In this document: piece after piece, positions 7,522-16,768 of the stretch
How positions within the stretch are numbered: position 1 is the first letter of the stretch
Layout: each line of letters opens with the position of its first letter
NCBI GenBank assembly: GCA_030524555.1
Contig: JAUNGK010000005.1
Coordinates: 1 to 60,122, forward strand
DNA length: 60,122 bases
Direction: 5' to 3'
From: Bacillota bacterium
GTDB taxonomy: Bacteria > Bacillota > Clostridia > Lachnospirales > Lachnospiraceae
The notes under the pieces: model-generated
What the model was told of the DNA's origin: nothing
Database searches by the model: none
What the model saw: only the letters and a program-made list of their open reading frames with translations
Position numbers and translations under genes: made by a program

Positions 7522-9798
7522 TTACATATTCAAATACTGCGCTTCACGTTGGATCTCCTCCGGAATATCCTTTCCCAGACTGCGCAGCTTTTGGCAGATA
7601 TTGTCCATCCTGTGGCGCTTTTGTTCCATACGAATTTCATATCTGTCTGCCAGCTCACGGTAAAGAGGATTAGCCTTCAGTTTTTCACGCAAGGGCTTTG
7701 TGAATGGACAATTGTTAAAGAAAATCGTTCTTGCCACTTTATTTAATCTGGGAGAACCATTACTCTCAAAAAGTATCCACAAGGCATAATCCTTTAAGAA
7801 CATTTCCTTAAAGCTGTTTTTGGCTCTCCCGAGATCCGTTTTAATCTTATCCTTTGCGTCAGGAGATAAATCCTGATTTCTTTTATAAAACTGCACATAG
7901 TCAAAGTATTCACTGGTAAGAGATTTTTCTGATATATCATTCCATCTTGCCCCCTGAACACGCTTACACATTTCCCATCGAAATTCTCCTGTTAAGCGGA
8001 TCATAATAAGCGCCAGATCCTCCAGCTGGAAAATGGAGGTCATCATTCTTGCCGGTGTAGTTCTTCGCTTTCCTTCGATTTCCTGCCACATAACTCCTCT
8101 GGTACCTACATTAGGCATCAAAATAATATCCGGCAAAATTTCCACATGAATAAATTCCTTGGGAATACCCTGTTCCGGCTGAGAATACATGGTTTCACGA
8201 TAGTATGCTCCAAAATCCTTTTTCCTTATTCCGTCCAGAACCTCCTTTATCCTTTTTTCCGAAACCAGCATAGTATCTAACGGCTTTAGCACATTATGCT
8301 CGGAAAATAAAGGACAAAAGGTACTGATTCTTCCAAAGGTCACCTTGTTTACCGCAGGAAATACATTCTCCAGCTCATACATAACCTTTGCGGAGTTGTC
8401 CCCAAGAAGCTCACTCTCCTGCTGCGCACTGATCTTACCAAGCCGCTTCTGTTCATGGAGATATCCCGTGTAATCCATATCAAATTCATTTCTGCCGGGT
8501 TCCTTATGCTCTTCATAGATTGCCATCAGCCACTCGTAAAGAGAATATACTCCCTGATCAGGATTGGTAGGAAGCTTGTCTGCTATCTCGTACAAATACC
8601 GGGCATTCTCTATTCCCGCCAGTTCCTCATCAACATAACCAAATTCAAAGAACATTTTCACTACTTTGGGGACAGCTTCACTCTTCACACTGTTTTGGAA
8701 TGCACTAATATAGATTTGATTGAACTCCTTTGTAATTTCCTGACGAAGACGCCTGATATCATCCTCAGTGCCGTTTTTATTACTTACCTTTTTGAACTGC
8801 TCTACATGCTTTCTAAAGGAATCCGACAGTTCAGCCTCACAGCCTGCGTAACTGAGAATTTTCTCCAGGGAACCGGAAATTTCCTGCATATCCATACCCG
8901 AGGATACCGTTTTTTGCTGTAATTCAAGGGATCTTTTCTCAAATTCCGCTATCCGTTCGGCAATCTGCTCCTTCCTGCTGTCCAATGCATGAGCATCCCT
9001 GTCCTTGCAGTTCTCCAACTGATGAATTACATCATCCATACCCCTTCTTAAAGATATCGCATCATCTGCCTCTGCACCCGCTGCACGCACAATCTTTCCA
9101 TACAGATCAAGCATCAGTCCCAGCATATCCACTCCGCTTTCATTCATCAAATATCCGCAGATATCCTTCTGATATTCCTGCATTTCACAGCAAAGAGACA
9201 AAATATGCTGAATATCCTGACAGGATTTCAGTAAAAAACCGCACGCAAAGTCACAATCCGTTTTATTGTGATCCCACACCGTAAGCATCTGTTCTAAGGT
9301 GGAATAATATCCGCTAATCCATTCCGGAATCTCTTCCTCCAAAGAAAGAGGCATAAGCTCCTCGTAGGAAGCAGGTTCCCCCGGAGTAATATGATACTTC
9401 CCGCACAGCTTCTGATAATCCTCATATATGCTCTTAAGGTACTCATAAAGGCTTTCACCCTCATTTTTTAAAAGCTTATACTGCCCTAATATCTCATTAA
9501 ACTGCCTGAAGAAGGAAGACAAGAAATATTTTACCGCATCATTGCTTGCGTTAAAAAGTTCCTTTAGCTGTGTACTTCCAAACGGATATGCAAGCACCGA
9601 CAGCTTTTCCTGTGCCCTGTATTCCATATAGGCCTCTGTATAGCCTGCCTCGCATAGTCCGATCACATCTCCGCTTCGCAGAAGATATTTTCCGCCCGGA
9701 TAGGTCACACTGACCGTCCCCCTCATAATCATATGCATGGAGTTAATTTTCTGCCCCGCAGAATAAATAACTTCTCCCTGTTGTATCTCCTTCATCAT
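7522..9798 (-). CDS. Large cyclic-nucleotide-binding-like protein, function unknown
   Basis: A 758-residue protein. The first about 110 residues look like a cyclic-nucleotide-binding (Crp-type) beta-roll: GEVIYSAGQKINSMHMIMRG, then VSVTYPGGKYLLRSGDVIG. The remainder is a long, mainly helical region with coiled-coil-like stretches (for example residues about 260-330) and a C-terminal part I do not recognise. No helix-turn-helix was seen, so it is unlikely to be a simple Crp-family transcription factor even if databases label it so. Start choice is between two adjacent ATGs. It lies 25 bases after glpK, which suggests a link to glycerol metabolism or shared expression only. Function is not assigned. 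Confidence 0.8.
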   Translation of the reverse strand: MMKEIQQGEVIYSAGQKINSMHMIMRGTVSVTYPGGKYLLRSGDVIGLCEAGYTEAYMEYRAQEKLSVLAYPFGSTQLKELFNASNDAVKYFLSSFFRQFNEILGQYKLLKNEGESLYEYLKSIYEDYQKLCGKYHITPGEPASYEELMPLSLEEEIPEWISGYYSTLEQMLTVWDHNKTDCDFACGFLLKSCQDIQHILSLCCEMQEYQKDICGYLMNESGVDMLGLMLDLYGKIVRAAGAEADDAISLRRGMDDVIHQLENCKDRDAHALDSRKEQIAERIAEFEKRSLELQQKTVSSGMDMQEISGSLEKILSYAGCEAELSDSFRKHVEQFKKVSNKNGTEDDIRRLRQEITKEFNQIYISAFQNSVKSEAVPKVVKMFFEFGYVDEELAGIENARYLYEIADKLPTNPDQGVYSLYEWLMAIYEEHKEPGRNEFDMDYTGYLHEQKRLGKISAQQESELLGDNSAKVMYELENVFPAVNKVTFGRISTFCPLFSEHNVLKPLDTMLVSEKRIKEVLDGIRKKDFGAYYRETMYSQPEQGIPKEFIHVEILPDIILMPNVGTRGVMWQEIEGKRRTTPARMMTSIFQLEDLALIMIRLTGEFRWEMCKRVQGARWNDISEKSLTSEYFDYVQFYKRNQDLSPDAKDKIKTDLGRAKNSFKEMFLKDYALWILFESNGSPRLNKVARTIFFNNCPFTKPLREKLKANPLYRELADRYEIRMEQKRHRMDNICQKLRSLGKDIPEEIQREAQYLNM

Positions 9799-9823
9799 GT
9801 TTATAACCCTGCCTTTTCTCCGT

Positions 9824-11320
9824 TTATTCTTCTTCCGCCCAGATCAGTGCGCATCTTACGGCCTTTTGCCAGCCCTTTAAAAGCTTTCTGCGCCGCTGCT
9901 CTTCCATTTCGCTTTCAAACACTTTACCCAGCTGCCAGTTTTCCCTGATCTCATCCTTATCCTTAAAATATCCGCATGCAAGTCCCGCCAGATAAGCAGC
10001 TCCCAGAGCCGTAGTCTCAATGCATTTCGGCCTGTAAACCCTTGCACTCAGAACATCCGCCTGAAACTGCATCAAAAGATCGTTGGCACTGGCGCCTCCG
10101 TCCACCTTAAGCTCTAAAATGGATACCTGCGCATCCTCCTCCATGGCCTTTAATACATCATAAGTCTGATAAGCAATGGATTCTAACACGGCCCGGATAA
10201 AATGCTCTTTCTTACATCCTCTTGTGATTCCCGTTATCGTTCCTCTTGTGTATGGATTCCAGTAAGGCGCTCCCATTCCCGCAAATGCCGGCACTACATA
10301 AACCTCACCTGTATCCTCCACCTTTTGCGCATACTCAGCTGTCTGGGAAGCCTTCTTGATCATTCTCATTTCGTCCCGGAGCCACTGAACCGCTGCTCCC
10401 GCCACAAAAACGCTGCCCTCCAACGCATATTCTACCTTGTCGCCACAGCTGGCTGCAATGGTGGTCAGCAGTCCGTTCCCCGAGCTGATAGCCTCTGTTC
10501 CTGTATTCATCAACAGAAAACAGCCCGTACCATAGGTATTCTTCACCTGTCCTTTTTCAAAACAGCACTGCCCGAAAAGTGCAGCCTGCTGGTCTCCTGC
10601 TATCCCTGCAATCGGAATCTTTCCTCCTAATACGGAGCTTTCCGTCTCCCCATAAACACAGCTTGAAGGCTTCACCGCAGGCAGCATGGATGCCGGAATA
10701 TGAAAAAGTGACAAGAGCTGTTCATCCCAACAAAGATTATGTATATCATAAAGCATGGTTCTGGACGCATTGGTATAATCCGTCACATGGATTTCTCCCT
10801 TGGTCAGATTGTAAATCAGCCAGCTGTCCACCGTTCCGAAAAGCAATTCTCCTGCATCTGCCCGCTGTCTTGCTCCCGGCACATTCTCCAATATCCATTC
10901 AATCTTGGTGGCGCTGAAATATGCATCAGGAACCAGCCCCGTCTTCTCCCGTATCATCTCTCCATATCCGGCCTTTACCAGTTCGTCCACTCTCTGGGCA
11001 GTCCTGCGGCATTGCCATACAATTGCATTATACACCGGCTCGCCGGTAGTTCGATCCCACACAATGGTAGTTTCTCTTTGATTGGTAATCCCGATGGCGG
11101 CAATATCCTCAATTGAAGCCCCCACCATAGCCATAGCCTCCATAGTCACCGCAAGCTGGGATGACCATATTTCCATGGGATTATGCTCTACCCAGCCGGG
11201 CTTTGGATAAATTTGAGTAAACTCCTTTTGCGCAATACTGAGAATTTCACCTTTCTTATTAAAAAGAATACAGCGTGAACTGGTAGTTCCCTGGTCAAGT
11301 GCCATAATATATCTGCCCAT
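9824..11320 (-). CDS. glpK: Glycerol kinase
   Basis: A 498-residue FGGY-family kinase that phosphorylates glycerol to sn-glycerol 3-phosphate with ATP. The N-terminal phosphate-binding motif reads [15 protein letters not shown], followed by [16 protein letters not shown] and VWQCRRT; the C-terminal half has [11 protein letters not shown] and [20 protein letters not shown]. Length and motifs match canonical GlpK throughout. A GGGGG-rich ribosome-binding site precedes the ATG. Located directly downstream of two glycerol-3-phosphate dehydrogenase-type oxidoreductase genes, giving a glycerol to dihydroxyacetone phosphate route. No glycerol facilitator gene is present in the window. Confidence 0.97.
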   Translation of the reverse strand: MGRYIMALDQGTTSSRCILFNKKGEILSIAQKEFTQIYPKPGWVEHNPMEIWSSQLAVTMEAMAMVGASIEDIAAIGITNQRETTIVWDRTTGEPVYNAIVWQCRRTAQRVDELVKAGYGEMIREKTGLVPDAYFSATKIEWILENVPGARQRADAGELLFGTVDSWLIYNLTKGEIHVTDYTNASRTMLYDIHNLCWDEQLLSLFHIPASMLPAVKPSSCVYGETESSVLGGKIPIAGIAGDQQAALFGQCCFEKGQVKNTYGTGCFLLMNTGTEAISSGNGLLTTIAASCGDKVEYALEGSVFVAGAAVQWLRDEMRMIKKASQTAEYAQKVEDTGEVYVVPAFAGMGAPYWNPYTRGTITGITRGCKKEHFIRAVLESIAYQTYDVLKAMEEDAQVSILELKVDGGASANDLLMQFQADVLSARVYRPKCIETTALGAAYLAGLACGYFKDKDEIRENWQLGKVFESEMEEQRRRKLLKGWQKAVRCALIWAEEE

Positions 11321-11362
11321 ATAACATCCCCCTGCTTTTTATCTTTTTGCCGGCCCAAATTT

Positions 11363-12784
11363 TTATTTAGAAATATCCATGTTTCCCGTAGCAACCACGC
11401 AGATACCTGTATCTGCAACATTTTCAATCATCACATCTCCTACCCTTACAGGTGCCTTTACCGTTGCCTGTCTGATTTCCTTCATACAGGCGGCTATCCT
11501 TTCTTTGGGAATCTCCTGTGCTGTTTTAACCGGGATCACCTTACCTTCCCCGCCCTGCACACGGATAATGGAAGTAATTGTTCTAACCGGTGCCGTCATC
11601 TCGCTTCGCGCATAGGCTTCGCCCTTCTTACAGGTATTTCCCGTAATATCCAGGCTTTCATCTTCGTTCCGCTTTACTGTAATAAGACACCCTACCGGAC
11701 AGCCAATACAGATAAGCTGACTGCCTGCATCTCTTCCCTCAGGCAGTGTGCATTTGGTCTTCTGCGGAATTTTAGGTCTTACTGCCACGCCCCAATCGTT
11801 ATGTCCCTTCAAAATATACTCTGCCGCGAACTCACCGGCCTTTTCGGCCTCCCCGGACACATTGTCCACCAGATCATGTACATGAAGCACATTCCCACAG
11901 GCAAAAATTCCCCGTGCAGTAGTTTCCAATCTGTCATTTACCACCGGCCCCTGCGTCACTTCATCCATCCTGGCCCCTGCATCTAAGGTTAATTCATTTT
12001 CCGGTATCAGGCCACAGGACAAAAGTACCGTATCGCAGTGCACAAATTCCTCTGATCCGGCTATGGGTTTTAAATTTTCATCTACTCTGGATATTGTAAC
12101 TCCTTCCACTCTTTCCTTTCCATGAATCTGAGTCACCGTATGATTCAGCTTTAAAGGAATTCCATAATCATCCAGACACTGCACAATATTTCTTCGAAGG
12201 CCTCCCGAATAAGGCATAATTTCTGCCACAAGCTTAACCTTAGCACCCTGAAGCGTCATTCTCCTTGCCATAATCAATCCGATATCACCGGAGCCTAATA
12301 TCACAACTTCCCTTCCGGGCATTCTTCCCTCGATATTCACATAACGCTGAGCGGTTCCCGCAGAGTATATTCCGGATGGACGATATCCGGGTATATTCAT
12401 AGCTCCCCTTGAACGCTCTCTGCATCCCATAGCAAGCACCACCGCAGCAGCCTCTATTCGGAACAATCCCATTTCCTTATTCATAGCAGTAACCATACAG
12501 GGATTTCCCGATTGCACATCCACCACCATGGTATGAAGCAGACTGGGAATCTGCCTTGCAGCAACCATATCTACATAGCGTGCTGCATATTCCGGCCCTG
12601 TCAGCTCCTCTTTAAAGGTATGAAGTCCGAATCCGTTATGAATGCACTGATTTAAAATACCTCCCAGTTCCTTATCCCGTTCCAAAATGAGAATATCCCG
12701 AATCCCCTTCTCATAGGCTGCAATGGCTGCAGCCATTCCCGCAGGCCCTCCGCCTATTATTACAAGTTCTTTCCTTTTATTCAT
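11363..12784 (-). CDS. FAD-dependent oxidoreductase fused to a C-terminal DUF1667 domain
   Basis: A 473-residue protein. Residues 1-about 340 are a pyridine-nucleotide-disulfide-type flavoprotein with an N-terminal GGGPAGMAAA dinucleotide fold and a second fold at VVILGSGDIG. The C-terminal about 115 residues carry the DUF1667 signature C-x2-C-P-x-G-C (read ICIGCPVGCLITV) followed by another Cys in GNTCKKGE, a probable metal or Fe-S site. In many Clostridia the flavoprotein and the DUF1667 protein are separate neighbours of a GlpA-like gene. Here they are one chain. It overlaps the upstream GlpA-like gene by 8 bases and probably passes electrons from glycerol 3-phosphate oxidation to an unidentified acceptor. 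Confidence 0.88.
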   Translation of the reverse strand: MNKRKELVIIGGGPAGMAAAIAAYEKGIRDILILERDKELGGILNQCIHNGFGLHTFKEELTGPEYAARYVDMVAARQIPSLLHTMVVDVQSGNPCMVTAMNKEMGLFRIEAAAVVLAMGCRERSRGAMNIPGYRPSGIYSAGTAQRYVNIEGRMPGREVVILGSGDIGLIMARRMTLQGAKVKLVAEIMPYSGGLRRNIVQCLDDYGIPLKLNHTVTQIHGKERVEGVTISRVDENLKPIAGSEEFVHCDTVLLSCGLIPENELTLDAGARMDEVTQGPVVNDRLETTARGIFACGNVLHVHDLVDNVSGEAEKAGEFAAEYILKGHNDWGVAVRPKIPQKTKCTLPEGRDAGSQLICIGCPVGCLITVKRNEDESLDITGNTCKKGEAYARSEMTAPVRTITSIIRVQGGEGKVIPVKTAQEIPKERIAACMKEIRQATVKAPVRVGDVMIENVADTGICVVATGNMDISK

Positions 12785-14255
12785 AGGCGGCTCCCTTCTC
12801 CTTCACCTGCTCCTTTGGTGTAAGGTACCAGGACGCTTCTCCTGATTTTCTGATCTGGCTCTCATCCACCGAAAGCTCCGCAGCCAGAAGCTCTACCACC
12901 TTCGGATTACAAAAGCCCGACTGACAACGCCCCATGCCTGCACGGGTCCGGCGCTTAATACCGTCCGTTGTAACAGCGCCGAGAGGTCTTCTGATTGCAT
13001 CCAGAATTTCTCCCTCCGTAACCATCTCACAGCGGCAAATCACGTTTCCATAGGCGGGATTTGTGGAAATCAGGCTTTGCCTTTCTTCATCGGATGAAAG
13101 AGCCATACTGGGTATCCCCTTTCGGGTGCTGATAAAGCCCTCTTTTTTGGCCGGCTTTAAGATATCTGTCACTATTTCCGCTACATACTCTCCCAAGGCT
13201 GGTGCACAGGTAAGCCCGGGAGATTCAATCCCCGCCACGTCCACAAACCCGGGAGCATCCTTGGCCTGTTCAATCAAAAAATCTCCCTCCGAACAGCCCC
13301 GAGGCATTGTAGTGATATGTGCTCTTAAACCTGCAAAGGAGGTAATTACCTGGCTGCCCGGTATACCGGGAACACTTAAGGACGCCATCTGCTGAACCTG
13401 ACTCATACCCTGCGCTGAAGTAGCAACCCCGTCCTTATCCTTGATATCCTGCGCTGTAGGCCCTGTAAGAAGATTCCCATGAACCGTGGGAGTAACCAAA
13501 ATTCCCTTTCCCAGTGCGGTGGGCAGCTGAAACAGCGTATGACTGACCAAGCTTCCCACTCTTTTGTCATAAAGCAGATATTCTCCTCTTCTGGGGGTAA
13601 TTTCCATTTTACTTTCGCATACCATATTATGGATTTCATCAGCATGAACTCCGGCAGCATTGACCAATACCTTTGTTTCAACATCCCCCTGATCAGTTTT
13701 CACAAGATACCCTTTATTTTTCTTTTGAATATCTATTACCTGTGTGCCAAAGCAAAACTCTGCGCCGTTTACCGCAGCATTTTCCGCCAATGCAATCGTA
13801 AGACCAAACGGACAGACTATTGCGCCTGACGGAGCATAAAGCGCTGCCACCGCCTCACCACCTACCGCATGCTCCAATTCCAAAAGCTCCTGTCTGTCTA
13901 AAATCTGAAGCCCTCTGACACCGTTTTGCTCTCCCCTTTCCTTAAGCTCATTTAGCCTGCCCATATCCTTTTTATCGAAACAAAGCACCAGAGAACCGTT
14001 TTGCCTGTACGGAAAATCCAATTCCTCGGAAAGCTTTTGCATTCTCCTGCTTCCCTCTACATTCAGCCGTGCTTTCAAAGTCCCCGGTTTTGCATCATAG
14101 CCTGCATGCGCAATGCCGCTGTTTGCCTTAGAGGTTCCCTCACACACATCCAATGCCTTTTCAAGCACTAAAATATTAAGCTGATATTTAGATAACTCTC
14201 TTGCAATGGCACAGCCGCTGACACCTGCGCCAATTATGGTTACATCATATATCAC
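12777..14255 (-). CDS. GlpA-type FAD-dependent glycerol-3-phosphate dehydrogenase with BFD-like Fe-S domain
   Basis: A 492-residue FAD-dependent oxidoreductase. The DAO-type fold starts IIGAGVSGCAIARELSKY and continues through SGIAHAGYDAKPGT. The C-terminal about 85 residues form a BFD-like [2Fe-2S] domain with C-R-C then, about 35 residues later, C-x4-C (GMGRCQSGFC). This layout matches the catalytic subunit of anaerobic glycerol-3-phosphate dehydrogenase (GlpA) and its Clostridial relatives. The start codon is GTG at 14255 with an AAGGAG site 6 bases upstream. First gene of the glycerol operon with the flavoprotein/DUF1667 fusion and glpK behind it. Substrate assignment leans on the neighbouring glpK. 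Confidence 0.88.
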   Translation of the reverse strand: MIYDVTIIGAGVSGCAIARELSKYQLNILVLEKALDVCEGTSKANSGIAHAGYDAKPGTLKARLNVEGSRRMQKLSEELDFPYRQNGSLVLCFDKKDMGRLNELKERGEQNGVRGLQILDRQELLELEHAVGGEAVAALYAPSGAIVCPFGLTIALAENAAVNGAEFCFGTQVIDIQKKNKGYLVKTDQGDVETKVLVNAAGVHADEIHNMVCESKMEITPRRGEYLLYDKRVGSLVSHTLFQLPTALGKGILVTPTVHGNLLTGPTAQDIKDKDGVATSAQGMSQVQQMASLSVPGIPGSQVITSFAGLRAHITTMPRGCSEGDFLIEQAKDAPGFVDVAGIESPGLTCAPALGEYVAEIVTDILKPAKKEGFISTRKGIPSMALSSDEERQSLISTNPAYGNVICRCEMVTEGEILDAIRRPLGAVTTDGIKRRTRAGMGRCQSGFCNPKVVELLAAELSVDESQIRKSGEASWYLTPKEQVKEKGAAYE

Positions 14256-14393
14256 GCTGTTCTCCTTTCGAAATTTTCCAATAAGAGAATTTAAAATATT
14301 TTTATTAATATCAGTATAACATATTTTAACTTAATTTAGATAAAGAGATTTGACTTTTAGAACATATTTATTACAAAGCCGAATCAATTCAAA

Positions 14394-14420
14394 AAGGTGC
14401 AGCCCAAAAAGCTGCACCTT
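14394..14420 (-). terminator. Rho-independent terminator downstream of the DUF4352-like lipoprotein gene
   Basis: A perfect 10-base stem AAGGTGCAGC/GCTGCACCTT (14394-14403 with 14411-14420) with a 7-base loop, then TTTTGAATT in the leftward direction. It lies about 50 bases after the lipoprotein stop codon. Confidence 0.75.
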
Positions 14421-14436
14421 GTGGTGAAATTACACT

Positions 14437-14469
14437 CTACCAGGTCAGAACCTCATATCTGTTACCGCC
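14437..14469 (-). pseudogene. Relic resembling the 3' end of a second map gene
   Basis: Directly after the stop codon of the lipoprotein gene, and in the same frame, the minus strand encodes GGNRYEVLTW followed by TAG. The methionine aminopeptidase gene 0.7 kb upstream ends VTEDGYEILTW. The DNA also aligns: both have GTAACAGA followed by TATGAG...CTGAC.TGGTA, with about 7 bases missing from the relic between these blocks. The match is short (about 30 bases), so chance similarity is not fully excluded, but it includes the final residues and the stop position. Confidence 0.55.
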
Positions 14470-14472
14470 GAT

Positions 14473-15042
14473 TTATTTTTCGTCAGCAGTAAAGTAGACA
14501 AAGAATACATCTCCCTCAGAGTCATCATCAAACATCTCAAGATAGGAAATAGAAAAGTCCTTGTAGCCTTCAGGTACTTCAAATATCAGAAGTCCCGTCT
14601 TCTCTTCGTTGACACTCAGCTCATATACTGCAGGAAGCTGCTCATCACTTACAGGATCCGCATAATAAGTAACAGGCACATCATAATCATCCTCTCCATC
14701 AGTGTTCCACTGAACCTGAAAATCGGTGTCATACATCTCAATAGATTCATTATAGGTATTCTTCACCGTTACATCAGCAACAAGCAGACGCTTACCATCT
14801 GCCGGCAGATAACCGCTATACTCATCACAAAGATATGCACTGTTAACTCTGTAGCTGAAGAAATAGGTTTTCATAACGTCACCGAAACGTCCTTCACCAT
14901 AACCATCTTCACTGGTTATCTCTGACTGTGTATCCTGAACCTCCTGGCTCTCCCCGCTGTCAGACGCTTCCTTTACACTGCTGCAGCCTACCAGACTAAT
15001 AGCTAAAACAACTCCCACTAACGCATAAATAATCCTTTTCAC
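14473..15042 (-). CDS. DUF4352-like surface lipoprotein
   Basis: A 189-residue lipoprotein. The signal peptide ends in the lipobox ISLVGC, with Cys20 as the lipidation site. An acidic Ser/Glu-rich linker (about 21-50) leads to one beta-rich domain (about 55-189) with VADVTVKNTYNESIEMYDTDFQV, the pattern of DUF4352-type immunoglobulin-like domains, where added charged residues and a final GLLIFEVPEGYKDFSISY strand are usual. The start codon is GTG at 15042 with AAGGAG 7 bases upstream. Function is unknown. The gene lies directly downstream of map, and a map-like relic follows its stop codon, which hints that it entered or was rearranged at this site. Confidence 0.85.
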   Translation of the reverse strand: MKRIIYALVGVVLAISLVGCSSVKEASDSGESQEVQDTQSEITSEDGYGEGRFGDVMKTYFFSYRVNSAYLCDEYSGYLPADGKRLLVADVTVKNTYNESIEMYDTDFQVQWNTDGEDDYDVPVTYYADPVSDEQLPAVYELSVNEEKTGLLIFEVPEGYKDFSISYLEMFDDDSEGDVFFVYFTADEK

Positions 15043-15125
15043 TTTTCTTCTCCTTCTTTTCGTTTCCCTTTATATTCCATTTAAAAGCATCCCAAACACT
15101 GCTTTAAATGCCGCTAAATTTTGAC

Positions 15126-15998
15126 TTACCATGTCAGGATCTCATATCCGTCCTCTGTTACTGCCACAGTAACCTCCCACTGCGCAGAAGGCTTGCCATC
15201 CTCCGTATACACAGTCCATCCATCCTCATCATCAATATATATTTCACAGGTTCCCATGTTTACCATTGGCTCTATGGTAAATACCATTCCCGGAACCATA
15301 AGCATTTCCGTTCCTGCCTTAGTTACATAGCTGACAAAGGGCTCCTCATGAAATTCCAGTCCCACGCCATGGCCTCCAATATCTACCACAACGCTATAGC
15401 CGTTGGCCTTAGCATGATCATTGATCACCTGCGCCATATCTCCCAGGAAATTCCACGGCTTTACCATGGTGAGACCCTTTTCCACGCATTCCTTCGTAAC
15501 CTGTACCAGCTTTTTCTTTTCTTCGCTTACATCACCGATGCAGAACATTCTGGAAGAATCCGAAAAATACCCCTTATAAATAGTGGAGACATCAACATTG
15601 ACAATATCTCCTTCTCTTAAAACCACATCCTCGGACGGAATTCCGTGACAGACCACCTCATTGATAGAAGTACATACGCTTTTCGGAAACCCCTCATAAT
15701 TAAGAGGAGCCGGAATGCCTCCCATCTGAACCGTCATATCATGTACCAGATCATCAATCTGCTGGGTAGTCACTCCCGGCCCAATCATTTTCTCTACTGC
15801 ATCAAGCACTGCAACATTAATTACGCTGCTATCCTTAATTCCTTGAATCTGCTCCTTTGATTTCAGCATACTTCTTTTGGGTACAATATGCCCTTCCAAT
15901 TCATAATGATGTATTTTCTCATCAAGCGCCATGTGGCATGTCTTATATTTTCTGCCGCTGCCGCACCAACAAGGATCATTTCTTCCTATCTTTTCCAT
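15126..15998 (-). CDS. map: Type I methionine aminopeptidase with N-terminal SEC-C zinc motif
   Basis: A 290-residue enzyme that removes the initiator Met from new proteins. Residues 1-about 25 carry a SEC-C motif (NDPCWCGSGRKYKTCH), a zinc-binding extension found in longer bacterial MAPs. The pita-bread catalytic domain follows, with metal ligands in NVDVSTIYKGYFSDSSR (two Asp), GHGVGLEFHEEP (His), FTIEPM (Glu) and QWEVTV (Glu). All expected ligands are present. It lies 19 bases after the rpe gene on the same strand. A short sequence similar to its last codons recurs downstream at 14437-14469. Confidence 0.96.
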   Translation of the reverse strand: MEKIGRNDPCWCGSGRKYKTCHMALDEKIHHYELEGHIVPKRSMLKSKEQIQGIKDSSVINVAVLDAVEKMIGPGVTTQQIDDLVHDMTVQMGGIPAPLNYEGFPKSVCTSINEVVCHGIPSEDVVLREGDIVNVDVSTIYKGYFSDSSRMFCIGDVSEEKKKLVQVTKECVEKGLTMVKPWNFLGDMAQVINDHAKANGYSVVVDIGGHGVGLEFHEEPFVSYVTKAGTEMLMVPGMVFTIEPMVNMGTCEIYIDDEDGWTVYTEDGKPSAQWEVTVAVTEDGYEILTW

Positions 15999-16017
15999 TC
16001 ACTGCCACTCTTTCTGA

Positions 16018-16674
16018 TTATCCGCGGAAAGCTTCCTGAAACTTAGATATATTATCGGAAATGCTGTTCTTCCTGAACACGCCGGAACCTGCAACAAAAA
16101 CATTTGCGCCGGCTGCAAGTACCTCTCTTACATTTTTCTTTCCTACGCCACCGTCAACTTCAATTTTAACATTTAATCCGTGGCTGTCAATGTACTCTCT
16201 CATTCTGCGAATCCTTTCATAGGATTCCTGAATAAAAGCCTGCCCGCCAAAGCCCGGCTCCACGCTCATAATCAGTACCATCTCAACCTGACTTAAATAA
16301 GGAAAAACTGCTTCAAGAGGGGTTCCTGGCTTAATGGAAATTCCCGCCTTCGCCCCGCATCTATGAATTTGATCAATAACGTCTGAAGGCGCCTTAGCAG
16401 CCTCAAGATGAAAAGTAATTCCATCCGCTCCACAGCGCACAAATTCCTCTATGTATCTTTCCGGATCAACAATCATTAAATGCACATCAAAAAACTGTCC
16501 GCTCACAGGTCTGATAGACTCAATCAGCGGCATCCCAAAGGATATACTGGGTACAAAAACCCCATCCATCACATCAATATGCAGATATTGTGCTCCTGCC
16601 TGTTCTGTTTCTTTAATCTGCTCTCCCAATTTTGTAAAATCTGCTGCCAGAAGAGAGGGGGCCAAAATATACAT
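16018..16674 (-). CDS. rpe: Ribulose-phosphate 3-epimerase
   Basis: Interconverts D-ribulose 5-phosphate and D-xylulose 5-phosphate in the pentose phosphate pathway. The protein of about 218 residues is a TIM barrel beginning MYILAPSLLAADF, with QYLHIDVMDGVFVPSISFG, VHLMI, MSVEPGFGGQAF and EVDGGV, all standard Rpe motifs including the metal-binding His and Asp residues. A longer open frame extends upstream to 16743, but that extension runs through an inverted repeat and the conserved N-terminus begins at the ATG at 16674, with an AAAGG site upstream. It follows the split transketolase genes, so this is a non-oxidative pentose phosphate cluster. Confidence 0.95.
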   Translation of the reverse strand: MYILAPSLLAADFTKLGEQIKETEQAGAQYLHIDVMDGVFVPSISFGMPLIESIRPVSGQFFDVHLMIVDPERYIEEFVRCGADGITFHLEAAKAPSDVIDQIHRCGAKAGISIKPGTPLEAVFPYLSQVEMVLIMSVEPGFGGQAFIQESYERIRRMREYIDSHGLNVKIEVDGGVGKKNVREVLAAGANVFVAGSGVFRKNSISDNISKFQEAFRG

Positions 16675-16720
16675 GTGCTTTACAACCTTTCCCTGATAAC
16701 GCCGTCTGTTCTTGCATGAA

Positions 16721-16749
16721 GGAAGAATGGCTGTAAAAGCCATTCTTCC
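16721..16749 (-). terminator. Hairpin between transketolase and rpe
   Basis: A perfect 11-base stem GGAAGAATGGC/GCCATTCTTCC (16721-16731 with 16739-16749) with a 7-base loop. It sits between the transketolase C-terminal gene stop (16769) and the rpe start (16674). There is no real T run after it, so it is more likely a weak terminator, attenuator or mRNA-end stabiliser than a full stop. Confidence 0.55.
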
Positions 16750-16768
16750 CCTGATCAGCTATTTATTC

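Noticed and set aside
7522..9798. Crp/Fnr transcription factor
   Set aside because: Only the cNMP-binding-like domain is visible; no helix-turn-helix was found and the protein is three times the usual size.
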